This document shows, in pieces, positions 23,991 to 32,454 of a DNA stretch of 64,000 nucleotides. The notes below the pieces were generated by a model, which worked only from the letters and a program-made list of their open reading frames with translations, did no database searches and had not been told where the DNA came from. A program made the translations under genes and the position numbers. The stretch covers positions 62,001 through 126,000 of the forward strand of contig NZ_QMIM01000003.1 of the NCBI RefSeq assembly GCF_003287355.1, written 5' to 3'. The stretch is from Halorubrum sp. 48-1-W. Lineage in GTDB: Archaea; Halobacteriota; Halobacteria; Halobacteriales; Haloferacaceae. Position 1 is the first letter of the stretch, and the number at the start of each line of letters is the position of its first letter.

Positions 23991-25808
23991 CTAGCTGTCT
24001 TCGCGCCATCTCTGGCCGCAACTCACACAGGAGAGGAGTCTCGTCGGGGGTTCGTCGATGGACCGGAGTTGGACGAGGCGATATTGCGCTCGATCGTGAG
24101 CACACTCTGGACACCGGCACGTGGTCGTTGGAAGTCCAAGACCCGGCTTGTCGTCGCTCGCCACGGTAGTCTCCGAGGTGTCGGGGGTTGCGACGCCAGT
24201 GAGTTCGCTCTCGTTCGTGTCGTCCGCTGTCTCCGTCTCTGCCTCGCCCTCCTTGTCGTCATCAATGGCGGTTCCGAAAAGGTCGAGATCACGGATGAGC
24301 GCCCAGAGACGACGCTTACCCTGGGGAACGGGAGTGACGGGAACAGGCGTGGATTCGGGACGGCCCGTCGAGACGACCTCCCTGATGGCCGCGCCGATCT
24401 CGTCCCCTTCGGCGTCGACGTCGACGATTAGGGAGACCACGTTCGCTTGTTCGCGCCACCAAGTTGGGAGTGGTATCTTGCTATCGTCCTCGTCGAATAT
24501 CTCGGTGGCTTTGAGCCATTCGAGGGCGTCCAGCTTCTCGCCCTTCTCTTGGTCGAGTCTGTCGACGGGAGCATGCACGGGACGGGAGACTTCTTCGACG
24601 CCGGGAGCGCCCAAGGGGGGAATCGTACACGCGCTGTGCACTTGGAAGGGCTGTTCGATGCCCTGTTCGCGGTGACGCTTGGCGTATTTCTCCCAGTCTA
24701 CGTTCGGGATGTCGCCTCTGGGAGCGGGTCCGTCGCCACGCTCGAGAACTTCGATATGCGTCTCGGAGTCAGCGGCGAGAGTGGCCTGTCCCTGGTACTT
24801 CCCGACTTTCCCGACACGAATCCGAACGAGATCGCCTTCGTGGAGGATGACACCCTGTTGAGAGCGTGTCCACACGGTGAATTTGATGGTATCGCCGGCG
24901 TCGTCTTTGATGAGGCCGACCTGCTGTTGGCTCCCTGATTTGGGTTGCCAGAGGGTCGTGACTTCGCCCTGGATGTCAGCCTCGACGTTGTACTTCGAGG
25001 GGATAATCGGCACGGACGAGATAGGTTGGATGACGCTCGCCTCCTGATAGAGCTGGTCCAACGTGTTGGACTGAGCGGTGAAGACGTCCTGACCGCTCCG
25101 GACTTTGCGTGCGAGCAGGTGTCGGAGTACTTCGTCACCGGGGCCGGTGATAAGGTGGTCTTCGATTCGAGCAGCGGCCTCGCGGACAGCCTCAGCCTCG
25201 TTGTCGTCGATATCTTCGAATGCGTTGTTGCGGATGATTCCCTCCCCGAGGACGCGCTCGTTGCGCTTGGACTGGCGTTCCTCGCGCTCTTCGACGAGCT
25301 CCTCACGGCATCGTGTCTCGCGGTCAACGCCGACGACGTGGGCGGCTAACGCTTTCTCGCGCTGGCGTTTGCGTTCCTCGCGGAGTCCGTGCAGACGCTC
25401 CTGGGCTTCGAGTGGGAGTCCAGTGAGGTCCTCGTCGGCGAGGTCGATGGGATCGACGTCGCGACCTTCGGTGGTGCGGAGGCTCGCACCAATCCAGTAG
25501 GCGTCGAGTTCGTAGTTTCCATTTCCTTCGATTTCGAGGCCGAACTCGTCGTATTCGGGCTCACGACGGGCAGCCATCATAAGTTCGCCAGCGTTCTCGA
25601 GGCGGATGCCGAGGCAGTCGCTTTCGAGGTGCGGTGACTCGTAGAGGCCGCGCATGGTGAGTTCGTCGAAGCGGTCGTCTTGTTCGACGTCGCCGTTCGT
25701 GAGCCGGTCGTCTCCGTTGTGGTAGTACGTCATCTGGTAGTCACTCCATCTGGGTGAGGTCTGAGGCGGTCTGACCCAACAGCGGCGCTGCTGGCGACCC
25801 TCTCTCAC
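23991..25808 (-). CDS. OB-fold protein fused to a TFS/TFIIS-type zinc ribbon
   Basis: 605 residues from the GTG that follows hairpin leader 9; an ATG at 25733 (MTYYHNGDDRL) would give 580. Residues about 100-255 are helical and charged. About 265-365 is an OB-fold (NVEADIQGEVTTLWQPKSGSQQQVGLIKDDAGDTIKFTVWT...GKYQGQATLAADSETHIEVLERG) like those in archaeal RPA. About 562-600 is a complete zinc ribbon: CPECAHDRAQYRLVQ, the acidic turn SIDEPPTR, then CVSCGQRWRED, as in TFS and the C-terminus of TFIIS. That ribbon reaches into RNA polymerase and triggers RNA cleavage through the Asp-Glu pair, which is kept here. I know of no standard family with this combination. It may link single-strand binding to transcription on the element. 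Confidence 0.7.
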   Translation of the reverse strand: MREGRQQRRCWVRPPQTSPRWSDYQMTYYHNGDDRLTNGDVEQDDRFDELTMRGLYESPHLESDCLGIRLENAGELMMAARREPEYDEFGLEIEGNGNYELDAYWIGASLRTTEGRDVDPIDLADEDLTGLPLEAQERLHGLREERKRQREKALAAHVVGVDRETRCREELVEEREERQSKRNERVLGEGIIRNNAFEDIDDNEAEAVREAAARIEDHLITGPGDEVLRHLLARKVRSGQDVFTAQSNTLDQLYQEASVIQPISSVPIIPSKYNVEADIQGEVTTLWQPKSGSQQQVGLIKDDAGDTIKFTVWTRSQQGVILHEGDLVRIRVGKVGKYQGQATLAADSETHIEVLERGDGPAPRGDIPNVDWEKYAKRHREQGIEQPFQVHSACTIPPLGAPGVEEVSRPVHAPVDRLDQEKGEKLDALEWLKATEIFDEDDSKIPLPTWWREQANVVSLIVDVDAEGDEIGAAIREVVSTGRPESTPVPVTPVPQGKRRLWALIRDLDLFGTAIDDDKEGEAETETADDTNESELTGVATPDTSETTVASDDKPGLGLPTTTCRCPECAHDRAQYRLVQLRSIDEPPTRLLSCVSCGQRWREDS

Positions 25809-25810
25809 TC

Positions 25811-25838
25811 CCTCAACCCCATTTGGGGTCCAAAACTG
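25811..25838 (-). promoter_or_regulatory. Hairpin leader 9
   Basis: The minus strand reads CAGTTTTGGA, CCCC, AAAT, GGGGTTGAGGGA, directly before the GTG at 25808. Confidence 0.6.
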
Positions 25839-25887
25839 AGCGCGTGCTAGCCGATCGCGTCTCTACTGAGTAATCGCGAACATCGAG

Positions 25888-26328
25888 TCAGCCCTGGAGG
25901 GGCAGGACGTCCGAAAAGAGGTGGTCGATGATTTCCCACAATCGGAGCGACGGCGTGTCATGTTCGAACGAGAAGGGTTGGTAATCAGTCTCGCCCTCGT
26001 CGGTGTACTGGAAGTGCGCGGGACCGAGATCGGGATGGTCTTCGTCCTGATGCCAGCCAGCATGGAAGCCCGTATTCGGGTCGCTATAGTTGACGCGGAA
26101 CCAGTCGTCGCGGGTCTGGCGATACCAGGTGATGGTTAGTGTCGGCGATTCTGGACCTGTCTCGATGTCGAGGCGATTGGGATCGAACGTCGCTTCGAGT
26201 TGCTCGGCTTTTGCCCGGTCGGGGAGGAACTCAACACGACTGATTTCAGGTACACGGTCAAGTACGTCTCGTTTGAGTTGATAGTACAGGTTCGCGTTGG
26301 GATCGCCGCCGAGATGTGGGACCCCCAT
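25888..26328 (-). CDS. Unknown protein paired with an HTH regulator
   Basis: 146 residues, starting 3 nt after the upstream HTH gene ends. The central part LTITWYRQTRDDWFRVNYSDPNTGFHAGWHQDEDHPDLGPAHFQYTDEG is rich in Trp, His and Asp. The genetic arrangement and size resemble the toxin half of HTH-linked toxin-antitoxin pairs of TumE/DUF6516 type, but I cannot match the family firmly. It ends near the leader of the OB/zinc-ribbon gene. Confidence 0.5.
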   Translation of the reverse strand: MGVPHLGGDPNANLYYQLKRDVLDRVPEISRVEFLPDRAKAEQLEATFDPNRLDIETGPESPTLTITWYRQTRDDWFRVNYSDPNTGFHAGWHQDEDHPDLGPAHFQYTDEGETDYQPFSFEHDTPSLRLWEIIDHLFSDVLPLQG

Positions 26329-26331
26329 GGA

Positions 26332-26886
26332 CTAGTCGCTGGCCTCTACAAACGCCGCACTGGAGCTCAGGAAGTCCCACTCGCGAACGGCGAATCTGAC
26401 AATCCCGAGCCGGCCTTCGAGGTGTTCCCAAGTCCGAGCGATGTCTCGGCGTTCGGCTTCCTCGTCGGAACTGAGGTCAGCATCGGCGATAGTCGCTCGA
26501 AGTTCGTTCGGAGAGGAGACATCGTACATTGATTTCCACTCCTGGATCCGGGTTGTTATCTCGCCGAGGCGGTCGGTCAATTCCTCGACGGAGCCTGCGT
26601 CGTCACAGAGCGCCATCGCCTCGCGCATTGCCTGATGACGATAGTCGGGGCGGTAGGTCGTATGCTGACCGTCGTCATCACGGCGAATGACGCCATTATC
26701 GACGAGGCGTTCAAGGACGCGTTTTGTAGGTTCGTAGGACCAATCGGCTTCGGAGGCGATCCAGTTCGCAGTACGCGGTTCGGTTAGCTGACGGGCGACC
26801 ATCCGGACGCGATCTTCGCCTGTTGTCCGCTGGGTCACGAGCGGTGGGTGCTGGTCTCCGTCACTGGAGCTGTCGTCGTGGGTCAT
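26332..26886 (-). CDS. Winged-HTH protein (DUF7342-like)
   Basis: 184 residues. Residues 20-75 form a winged helix (DRVRMVARQLTEPRTANWIASEADWSYEPTKRVLERLVDNGVIRRDDDGQHTTYRP), followed by a helical second half with EELTDRLGEITTRIQEW. This matches a common haloarchaeal regulator type found upstream of small toxin-like genes. A 10-bp-arm palindrome upstream is a probable operator. It forms a two-gene unit with the 146-aa protein. Confidence 0.6.
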   Translation of the reverse strand: MTHDDSSSDGDQHPPLVTQRTTGEDRVRMVARQLTEPRTANWIASEADWSYEPTKRVLERLVDNGVIRRDDDGQHTTYRPDYRHQAMREAMALCDDAGSVEELTDRLGEITTRIQEWKSMYDVSSPNELRATIADADLSSDEEAERRDIARTWEHLEGRLGIVRFAVREWDFLSSSAAFVEASD

Positions 26887-26908
26887 ACCTGCAGATTCGT
26901 GTCGTAGC

Positions 26909-26943
26909 TTGATATAGGTTGAGGGTGGTTCGTCCTATATCAA
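26909..26943 (-). promoter_or_regulatory. Inverted repeat/operator upstream of HTH gene
   Basis: TTGATATAGG (26909-26918) and CCTATATCAA (26934-26943) are perfect arms with a 15-bp spacer, 23 bp before the ATG at 26886. The inner arm can serve as a TATA box on the minus strand, so binding here would block initiation. Confidence 0.55.
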
Positions 26944-27247
26944 AGGATATTACACTGGTACTCGGAGGCCATTCCTTTCGAAGGGTGTGGACGCACCCAA
27001 TCAATTCCGGGAACGGCGAGGAATTTTATCGAGCAGCGATGTCTGGAGAAAGGACTTGCGTCAATACCCGGGGGGGTGCACCCGGTCAGTGTTCGCCCGC
27101 GTTCGTCAGGTAGTTGATAAGCGTGAACGGGCGGGATTCTGGGGGGATACGTCCGGAGAGAGAATTGTGCTACGAACTGGGTGGCCGGTAGCCGATACGA
27201 TTATATCTATACCCAGAGTAGGTAGGAGTGAGCCTTGAACGGCTCAA
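26944..27247. other. Gene-free stretch
   Basis: I see no convincing coding region or RNA. A G-run with flanking CCGG (27067-27086) and scattered short frames are present without ribosome sites. It probably holds upstream control DNA for the genes on each side. Confidence 0.4.
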
Positions 27248-27540
27248 CATGACAACTTAGGAAAGGCGACCATCGTCTTTCCACTTCCACACCTCCTGAG
27301 CGATAGCGCCGCCGGATAACGGTCTGCGAATGCGGACTGTAAGTCGATGCACACCGTGAGCGACTGTTTCACGCTGCGGGGCGCATGCAGCCTAGTCGGT
27401 TGCTCTGTTGGAGAGGGGCGGTGTTTTGGGGGTTTTCCGCAGAGAACCGCATTACTGCGCGGGGATCAGCGCGATACAGTTATACGCGGATCTACCGTCT
27501 ATGCGAGTGGAAAGCACGGTTGCTTTCCTAAGTTGTCATG
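27248..27540. repeat. Inverted-repeat-bounded 293-bp segment touching a start codon
   Basis: CATGACAACTTAGGAAAG (27248-27265) and its exact complement (27523-27540) are 18-bp perfect arms. Pairing resumes at CTTTCCACT, for about 37-38 bp in all. Each arm also contains a small GGAAAG...CTTTCC hairpin. The right arm ends in the ATG of the gene at 27538. A TATA-like AGTTATACGC (27478-27487) inside points toward that gene. It could be an invertible promoter or a MITE remnant. There is no gene inside. Confidence 0.65.
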
Positions 27541-29349
27541 AGTGGAAACACCGACAGTGTCCACCTCTCTGAGGCTGGTCACGAGAAGAACGGTAGAACC
27601 GAAATCGAATATGAGGACCCGACCCACATCGCCCGTCAATACGACGGGTGGTTCGACGATCTCCGCTCCCTCGATCGCGAGGAACGCCGTCGCCTGGACG
27701 GTAACGTGGAATCGCCGACTATCCGCAGGCACGCCGGCCTCGATGAGCCCGAGCGTCGCCCCACCGTGGACATCGTGGCGTCGAAACACTCACCCACCGA
27801 GTTCACAGCTGGCCCCGAACACGAGTTCGAGGCTGACGAGCGCGAGAGCGAGAGTACCGATGGTTGCTACGGCTGGTACGATGGCCAACCGATGGTCCCA
27901 TCGCGTAGTGACGAGCGGAGGGCTGAGATGAATGCGAAAGGCCGTCCGGCTGACGCGATATCTGAACCCGATGCTCTCTCGACTGGGGAGTACATCTACA
28001 TGGGCCACGACCGTCTGACCGACCCAACTGGCGATCAGTTGACTGGCACGGCCTCTGGTCTTGAAGAGTACATCCCGACGAGTGCGTCTGCTGTCCCCGT
28101 GCGGTTGGGACGGAAGCTCGAACCTGTCGAGACCCTCGACCCGGACACCCAACGGCTTCGTGAGCTGAAGATCATCCCCGAGGATGAACAGACGCCTCGC
28201 GACTCTGAAGGTGTCACGACGCCCGATCTGGAGGTGCTGCTTCCCTACGGCGAAGTCGCCTTCCTTCGGAGCGTCGTGCCGAACCCCGAGGACTACTCTC
28301 GGTCGTCGATAGCCGGAATCGAATTCCGCCTAGCGTTGGATGAAGAACTCAAGCGGAGCTCTCATGGTATCGACGAAAACGGTCACATGACGGGTGTGGC
28401 TGCGCTCTTGGATCAACACACAGACATCCTTGCTCGTTTCCGTACGGAACACGATCGCACGCTTCCTGAGCGACGGGATCGGAACCGGCGGAGCTTCGAA
28501 CAACGCTTCAAACAGCAGGTCTACGACCGAGCTGCTCCGTTGCGCGAGCTGGGTAAGGAAGATCCCGATCTTCGTGAAGAAATTCTCGCCGAGACACGCA
28601 GGCTGCTTGACGGGAATACACTGCACGAAATTCGGAAACCACCGGTCACTGTCGCTTCCCAACTTGCACGCCGTGTGCAGGCTGGGACGGACATCACGAC
28701 CGCGTTCCTTTCGCTTGTCGAAGAGGAGCAGACTGACCCGAGAAACGTCATCAGGATCAACGCGATTTTGAAGGCGAATCTCGCGTCCTCGAAAGGCTAT
28801 GTCACGACACAGGGCGTCGTGAAGAAAATCTACTATCCACCAGTTCCTAGCCTGAAGTTTGCTATGATCCTAAAGGATGGTAACCGCCGCGAGGATGAGG
28901 TCCGCGTTTCCGTCTGGAAGTCCAGCGAATACGAAGAGACTGCGTCAACGGCTGACCCCGGTGATGTCGATGGCGAAGTCCTAATCTCGAAGAAAACCTT
29001 CATCGAACCGAACGAGGGCGACACTGTGCGTCTGGTGGATTTCAAGCTTCCACGCGAGAGATCCAAGCAGACGTATCAAGGTCAACCGAAGCTCGATTCA
29101 CGATGGGCATCTGAAATCGAGATTGTCGAACGCGCTCCTGTCAAGTCATCCGATCAGACGTCGACGACTGCCAGACCGCAACATGTTGGTCGTTCGTTGA
29201 GTCCGTCTGATGATGGTGAACCAGTTCCCCGGAGTGAGGCTGCGAATTTCGACGGTGAAGTCTGTGTCTCCTGGCCCGAGCCAGTGATGATTGCTGACTT
29301 TATCGCCGATGAGCTCACCCGCATTGCCCAGACTGGTGATACTGCATGA
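27538..29349 (+). CDS. Large OB-fold protein, unknown role
   Basis: 603 residues. Residues 1-210 are polar and acidic. About 290-400 is helical and charged. About 415-535 contains an OB-like beta domain (GYVTTQGVVKKIYYPPVPSLKFAMILKDGNRREDEVRVSVW...GDTVRLVDFKLPRERSKQTYQGQPKLDSRWASEIEIVER). The same order (charged helices, then SGQD/AGTD-type hinge, then OB) is seen in the protein at 23991-25808, so the two may be distant relatives; this one lacks the zinc ribbon. It is likely a single-strand nucleic acid binder. It is a rare rightward gene in this half, and it starts inside an inverted repeat and has no leader hairpin. Confidence 0.6.
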   Translation: MSGNTDSVHLSEAGHEKNGRTEIEYEDPTHIARQYDGWFDDLRSLDREERRRLDGNVESPTIRRHAGLDEPERRPTVDIVASKHSPTEFTAGPEHEFEADERESESTDGCYGWYDGQPMVPSRSDERRAEMNAKGRPADAISEPDALSTGEYIYMGHDRLTDPTGDQLTGTASGLEEYIPTSASAVPVRLGRKLEPVETLDPDTQRLRELKIIPEDEQTPRDSEGVTTPDLEVLLPYGEVAFLRSVVPNPEDYSRSSIAGIEFRLALDEELKRSSHGIDENGHMTGVAALLDQHTDILARFRTEHDRTLPERRDRNRRSFEQRFKQQVYDRAAPLRELGKEDPDLREEILAETRRLLDGNTLHEIRKPPVTVASQLARRVQAGTDITTAFLSLVEEEQTDPRNVIRINAILKANLASSKGYVTTQGVVKKIYYPPVPSLKFAMILKDGNRREDEVRVSVWKSSEYEETASTADPGDVDGEVLISKKTFIEPNEGDTVRLVDFKLPRERSKQTYQGQPKLDSRWASEIEIVERAPVKSSDQTSTTARPQHVGRSLSPSDDGEPVPRSEAANFDGEVCVSWPEPVMIADFIADELTRIAQTGDTA

Positions 29350-29877
29350 GTACACGCGTAGTGCGTACTCCTCGGTATGGATTCGATGACGGAATACCGT
29401 CTCCGTACTGTCACCCCGAAATGTAACGAACCCTAACAACAACCCGAGTTCCCAGACGAACTCAGAAAACTAAATCTTCCTTTTGCCAAACCACAGAGCA
29501 AGTGGTCTTGCTGCCGGTCGCAACCTCACAATCATCCATGTTCGGAGTCCCGAAGCGACGTGGAATAATGTGGAGGATGTGACGAGTGTGACGGATGTGA
29601 CGCTACATTGAATGTGAACGGCAAATCGATTTATACTGCTACAGCGTTGGGTGCGGTACGGTTGCAAGCCGGGATGCTCAGATATCCCGCCTGCTGACGC
29701 GACCGGCCATAACACTCTCCAACAGCACGGAATTGGCTCGATTCTGCCCCCGTTGCGGCATTGACGTGGGCGGATTGAGCGGATTCTGTCTCCACCGATG
29801 ACACCGAAATCTCCATTGATAGCGAATGGCAGACGGCGATACACAGTTGATACTCACGTAACTGGTCGGCGATCGCG
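29350..29877. other. Gene-poor stretch
   Basis: I find no supported gene. One frame near 29576-29610 reads CGGCDECDGCDATLNVNGK, which recalls a TnpB zinc-finger end but is cut by stops on both sides. It may be an old element scar. Confidence 0.3.
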
Positions 29878-30342
29878 ATGACGAGTTGGCGCAGCGACGA
29901 CGAGACAGGTGACGATGAGCAGTGGTACGAAGTTCAGTTGTCGGTCCCGTGGGTCGTCCCCGGCGTGAAGAGCGTTCAGGATGCAATCAATATTGCAGTT
30001 GCACAAGTCGGTGAGCGGACGAAGTCAACAGAAGCACGGTCGTCGGAGATCCTTGTTCAAGATGTTGGCTGTCCCTCCTGTGGGTATGAAATGGAGGCGG
30101 CGCTCTGTACGACGGATTTTGCGCTGGTCGTACTGACTGTTATCGTCGAGATGTTGGCAGAGTCTCACGAGGAGAGCGAGCGTGTCGCGAAGCGCGAGTT
30201 GGGCGTCCGCATGAAGGACATCCCGCTCACGGTGTTGGAGACGCGACCGGTTGACGAAGCGGATGAAAAGCCAGAAATGAACTTCGCGGATCTTGGTCGC
30301 GACGTCCAATCCAGAAGCGAAACAAAGCAAACGCAAGGATAA
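29878..30342 (+). CDS. UPF0212 (DUF555) family protein
   Basis: 154 residues. The order of blocks fits the family: YEVQLSVPWVVPGVKSVQDAINIAVAQVGERT, the EILVQDVGCPSCGYEMEAAL knuckle (CPxCG), FALVVLTVIVEMLAE and ELGVRMKDIPLTVLET. UPF0212 proteins are conserved in methanogens and haloarchaea but lack a known function. The copy is longer at the C-terminus than usual and ends at the first origin-box-like repeat. A chromosomal homologue probably exists, so this would be an extra copy. Confidence 0.75.
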   Translation: MTSWRSDDETGDDEQWYEVQLSVPWVVPGVKSVQDAINIAVAQVGERTKSTEARSSEILVQDVGCPSCGYEMEAALCTTDFALVVLTVIVEMLAESHEESERVAKRELGVRMKDIPLTVLETRPVDEADEKPEMNFADLGRDVQSRSETKQTQG

Positions 30343-30353
30343 TTGCTACAAGA

Positions 30354-30850
30354 ACACCCCCCGGAGTGTGAATGGAATCCTTGATCGACACCCCTCGGTG
30401 TGAATGGGTGAATAGATGACGAATTGATATAACCACACCCCCACACCCCTCAGTGTGAATGGTGTACCACCGCTCATACCAGGTTTAATCTCTCGTGATC
30501 AACGTCAGTACGGTCACGACTGGTAGTCTCCCTTCGCTTCGCTCAGCCATCGGCTGCGGCGTAACCGCCTCGCCTTGTAGAACTACTCTACTTGGAGGAC
30601 TGTTTATGCCGGAATATAATAAAATTAACTACTAGTGCGGTAGCGGTGCGGTTGTCGGTGCAGTTGAACACACTGGACAGACAACACAGCAACAAATACC
30701 GCCCGGTGGTAAGGATATCTTTAGGTACAGATGGTCTAGAGGGCGTTCGCGACATTACTGCCGTGTGTTCTCTTTCCGGTTAGACTGAGGAACGAGTGTT
30801 AATTTAGTATCACTGTGTCCTATGGTGGACCATTCACACCGAGGGGTGTG
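30354..30850. other. Putative replication origin, left part
   Basis: Three boxes reading leftwards (GTGTGAATG cores at 30366, 30398 and 30453, each preceded by ACACCCC-type G/C strings) and one facing box (CATTCACAC at 30831, followed by CGAGGGGTGTG) enclose about 365 bp. That interval includes an AT-rich run at 30607-30631. Inverted origin recognition boxes with G-strings around an unwinding region, next to orc1/cdc6, are the haloarchaeal origin plan. The first two boxes are 32 bp apart. No gene is seen inside. Confidence 0.65.
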
Positions 30851-30857
30851 GGAGGTA

Positions 30858-32123
30858 TCACCCCATCAGCTCTTGGAGTTCTGGTGTCGAATTAATCAGC
30901 CCTCTCCGGGTGCTTTCTACTTCACCCTGTAACGAGTATGATCTGAACTTCCCGTCATCTCCGCCCTCTTTCTTCTTCGACTCGAGAACACCCGTTGTCA
31001 CGTGTTTATTTAACAGCTCGAGAGCACGATTGTATCCTTTCGGCTCAACACGGACATCTTTCGCGACTGTTTCGTACACTTGATGTATTTCTGAAGTTCG
31101 AAACCATTCTTTCTCCGGGTTGTTCCGATCAAGTCGAGTAAGTGCAAACAGGAGTAGCTTCCCTGATAATGGTGTTCCCTTGACCATTTCCATGAATAGT
31201 TCTACTTCAACGAGCTCGTCAGCTTCAGAGACGTGGTCCGCCGTGACGATCTCGCCACCCTCTTCGTCGGCAACCTCACCAGCGTTTCGTAACAACCGAA
31301 CTGCACGGCGGGCGTCACCGTGTTCATCGGCCGCGAGCTCGGCCACTTTCGAGATCACATCATCTTCCAGTACTTTTTGGTAAAATGCGTCACGGCGATT
31401 ATCCAGAATAGAGACAAGCTGATCCTCCTCGTAGGGTGTGAATGTCCAGTGCTTGGGCTGAAGCGTTGATTGAGCCCTTGAATCAATATCCCCTTTGAAT
31501 TCAATATCGTTTGAAATGCCGATCGTCACCACAGGGAAGTTAACATCATCTTTCGATTTGGCCCTCGACAGTGTGTAGAGAATCTCGTTGATTTCGCCGT
31601 GTTTATCGATCTCGTCGATTATAACAACAAGCCCACCCGGAAACTCTCTTTCAACAATAGGCCATAGTTTCTTGTCACGATAATGTTCCGCTGATAGACC
31701 CAGAGATGGGACGTCGACTGGATCGTTGGCTTTGGCATTCACTTGTTCTGCTATCTTACGAAAAGTAGAGGTGTATGTCGATATTGGATCTGGATTAACA
31801 TACGCCGTAACAATAGACCCATCAGTCCCTTCTGTCGTTGCCTCGAGGCGCTCACAGACGTGCCTAGCGACCAGTGTCTTCCCGGTCCCTGTCTCCCCCC
31901 ACATCACGATGTTGTCCGGAACATCGTCCGTCCTCATCTTACGGAGATTCTTCGCCAAGGATTTTATTTTATCATCACGTCCGACGATCCGATTCGCATC
32001 TGGGACATTATCTATTTCGAGCAGCCACGGTTTCTCAAAGATTTTTGATTTATATTCGTCGCTCTGATCGTCGACACTCAAAATCTCGTCAACAGTTGTC
32101 TGGGTTGTATTGTTATCCGTCAT
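30858..32123 (-). CDS. orc1/cdc6: Orc1/Cdc6 replication initiator
   Basis: 421 residues from the ATG at 32123; an ATG at 32144 lies within a partial origin box and is also possible. Walker A is GETGTGKT, Walker B is VVIIDEID, and sensor 1 follows in VVTIGISND. A lid region with DEHGDARRAVRLLRNAGEVA (sensor 2) and a C-terminal winged helix follow. Orc1/Cdc6 binds origin boxes and loads MCM. Arrays of CATTCACAC-GGGG boxes on both sides are its likely targets. Haloarchaeal plasmids usually carry such origin-specific pairs. Confidence 0.9.
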   Translation of the reverse strand: MTDNNTTQTTVDEILSVDDQSDEYKSKIFEKPWLLEIDNVPDANRIVGRDDKIKSLAKNLRKMRTDDVPDNIVMWGETGTGKTLVARHVCERLEATTEGTDGSIVTAYVNPDPISTYTSTFRKIAEQVNAKANDPVDVPSLGLSAEHYRDKKLWPIVEREFPGGLVVIIDEIDKHGEINEILYTLSRAKSKDDVNFPVVTIGISNDIEFKGDIDSRAQSTLQPKHWTFTPYEEDQLVSILDNRRDAFYQKVLEDDVISKVAELAADEHGDARRAVRLLRNAGEVADEEGGEIVTADHVSEADELVEVELFMEMVKGTPLSGKLLLFALTRLDRNNPEKEWFRTSEIHQVYETVAKDVRVEPKGYNRALELLNKHVTTGVLESKKKEGGDDGKFRSYSLQGEVESTRRGLINSTPELQELMG

Positions 32124-32141
32124 ATTGAGGACATCCGACCC

Positions 32142-32403
32142 CATTCACATAAAGGTAACCGACCCTCGATGTGATAGGCCAATCCATATTCACGTTTTAG
32201 AAGAACTGAGAGTACGGTTCCGTATGTATATAAATTCCGGAAAGTAAAGGATCCCATTCACACTCCGGGGGGCAAACTGGGGATTCCATTCACACCGAGG
32301 GGGGTCAAATCGAGGACCCCATTCACACTCCGGGGTCAAACTGGATATCCCATTCACACCGAGGGGGGTCAAATCGAGGACCCCATTCACACTGAGGGGT
32401 GCT
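32142..32403. repeat. Putative origin boxes upstream of orc1/cdc6
   Basis: Five direct repeats with core CATTCACAC start at 32255, 32287, 32320, 32351 and 32384, each followed by CCGAGGGG or TCCGGGG. Spacing is 31-33 bp, about three helical turns, so all face the same side of the helix. A partial box without the G-string is at 32142. AT-rich DNA flanks both ends (32200-32250 and 32410-32440). Confidence 0.75.
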
Positions 32404-32454
32404 GGATAGCGATTAAAGAGAAGAGAAATTTTAGTGTAGAGGATATCATCGACG

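Noticed and set aside
27067-27086. G-run at 27067 as a further leader copy on the plus strand
   Set aside because: It lacks the GTWTTG box in the right place and the paired C-run, and no start follows.
29576-29640. CDEC-GCDATLNVN segment as a TnpB remnant
   Set aside because: Only a short zinc-finger-like match; stops on both sides and no end hairpins nearby, so I could not support a mobile element call.
30592-30783. 63-codon frame in the left origin region
   Set aside because: It runs through the AT-rich part between facing boxes and has no family features.
32255-32403. Regular 31-33 bp repeats that might look like a small CRISPR array
   Set aside because: Only about 20 bp are conserved and the intervening 10-13 bp are too short for spacers; no cas genes are near. 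Phased initiator boxes next to orc1 explain it better.
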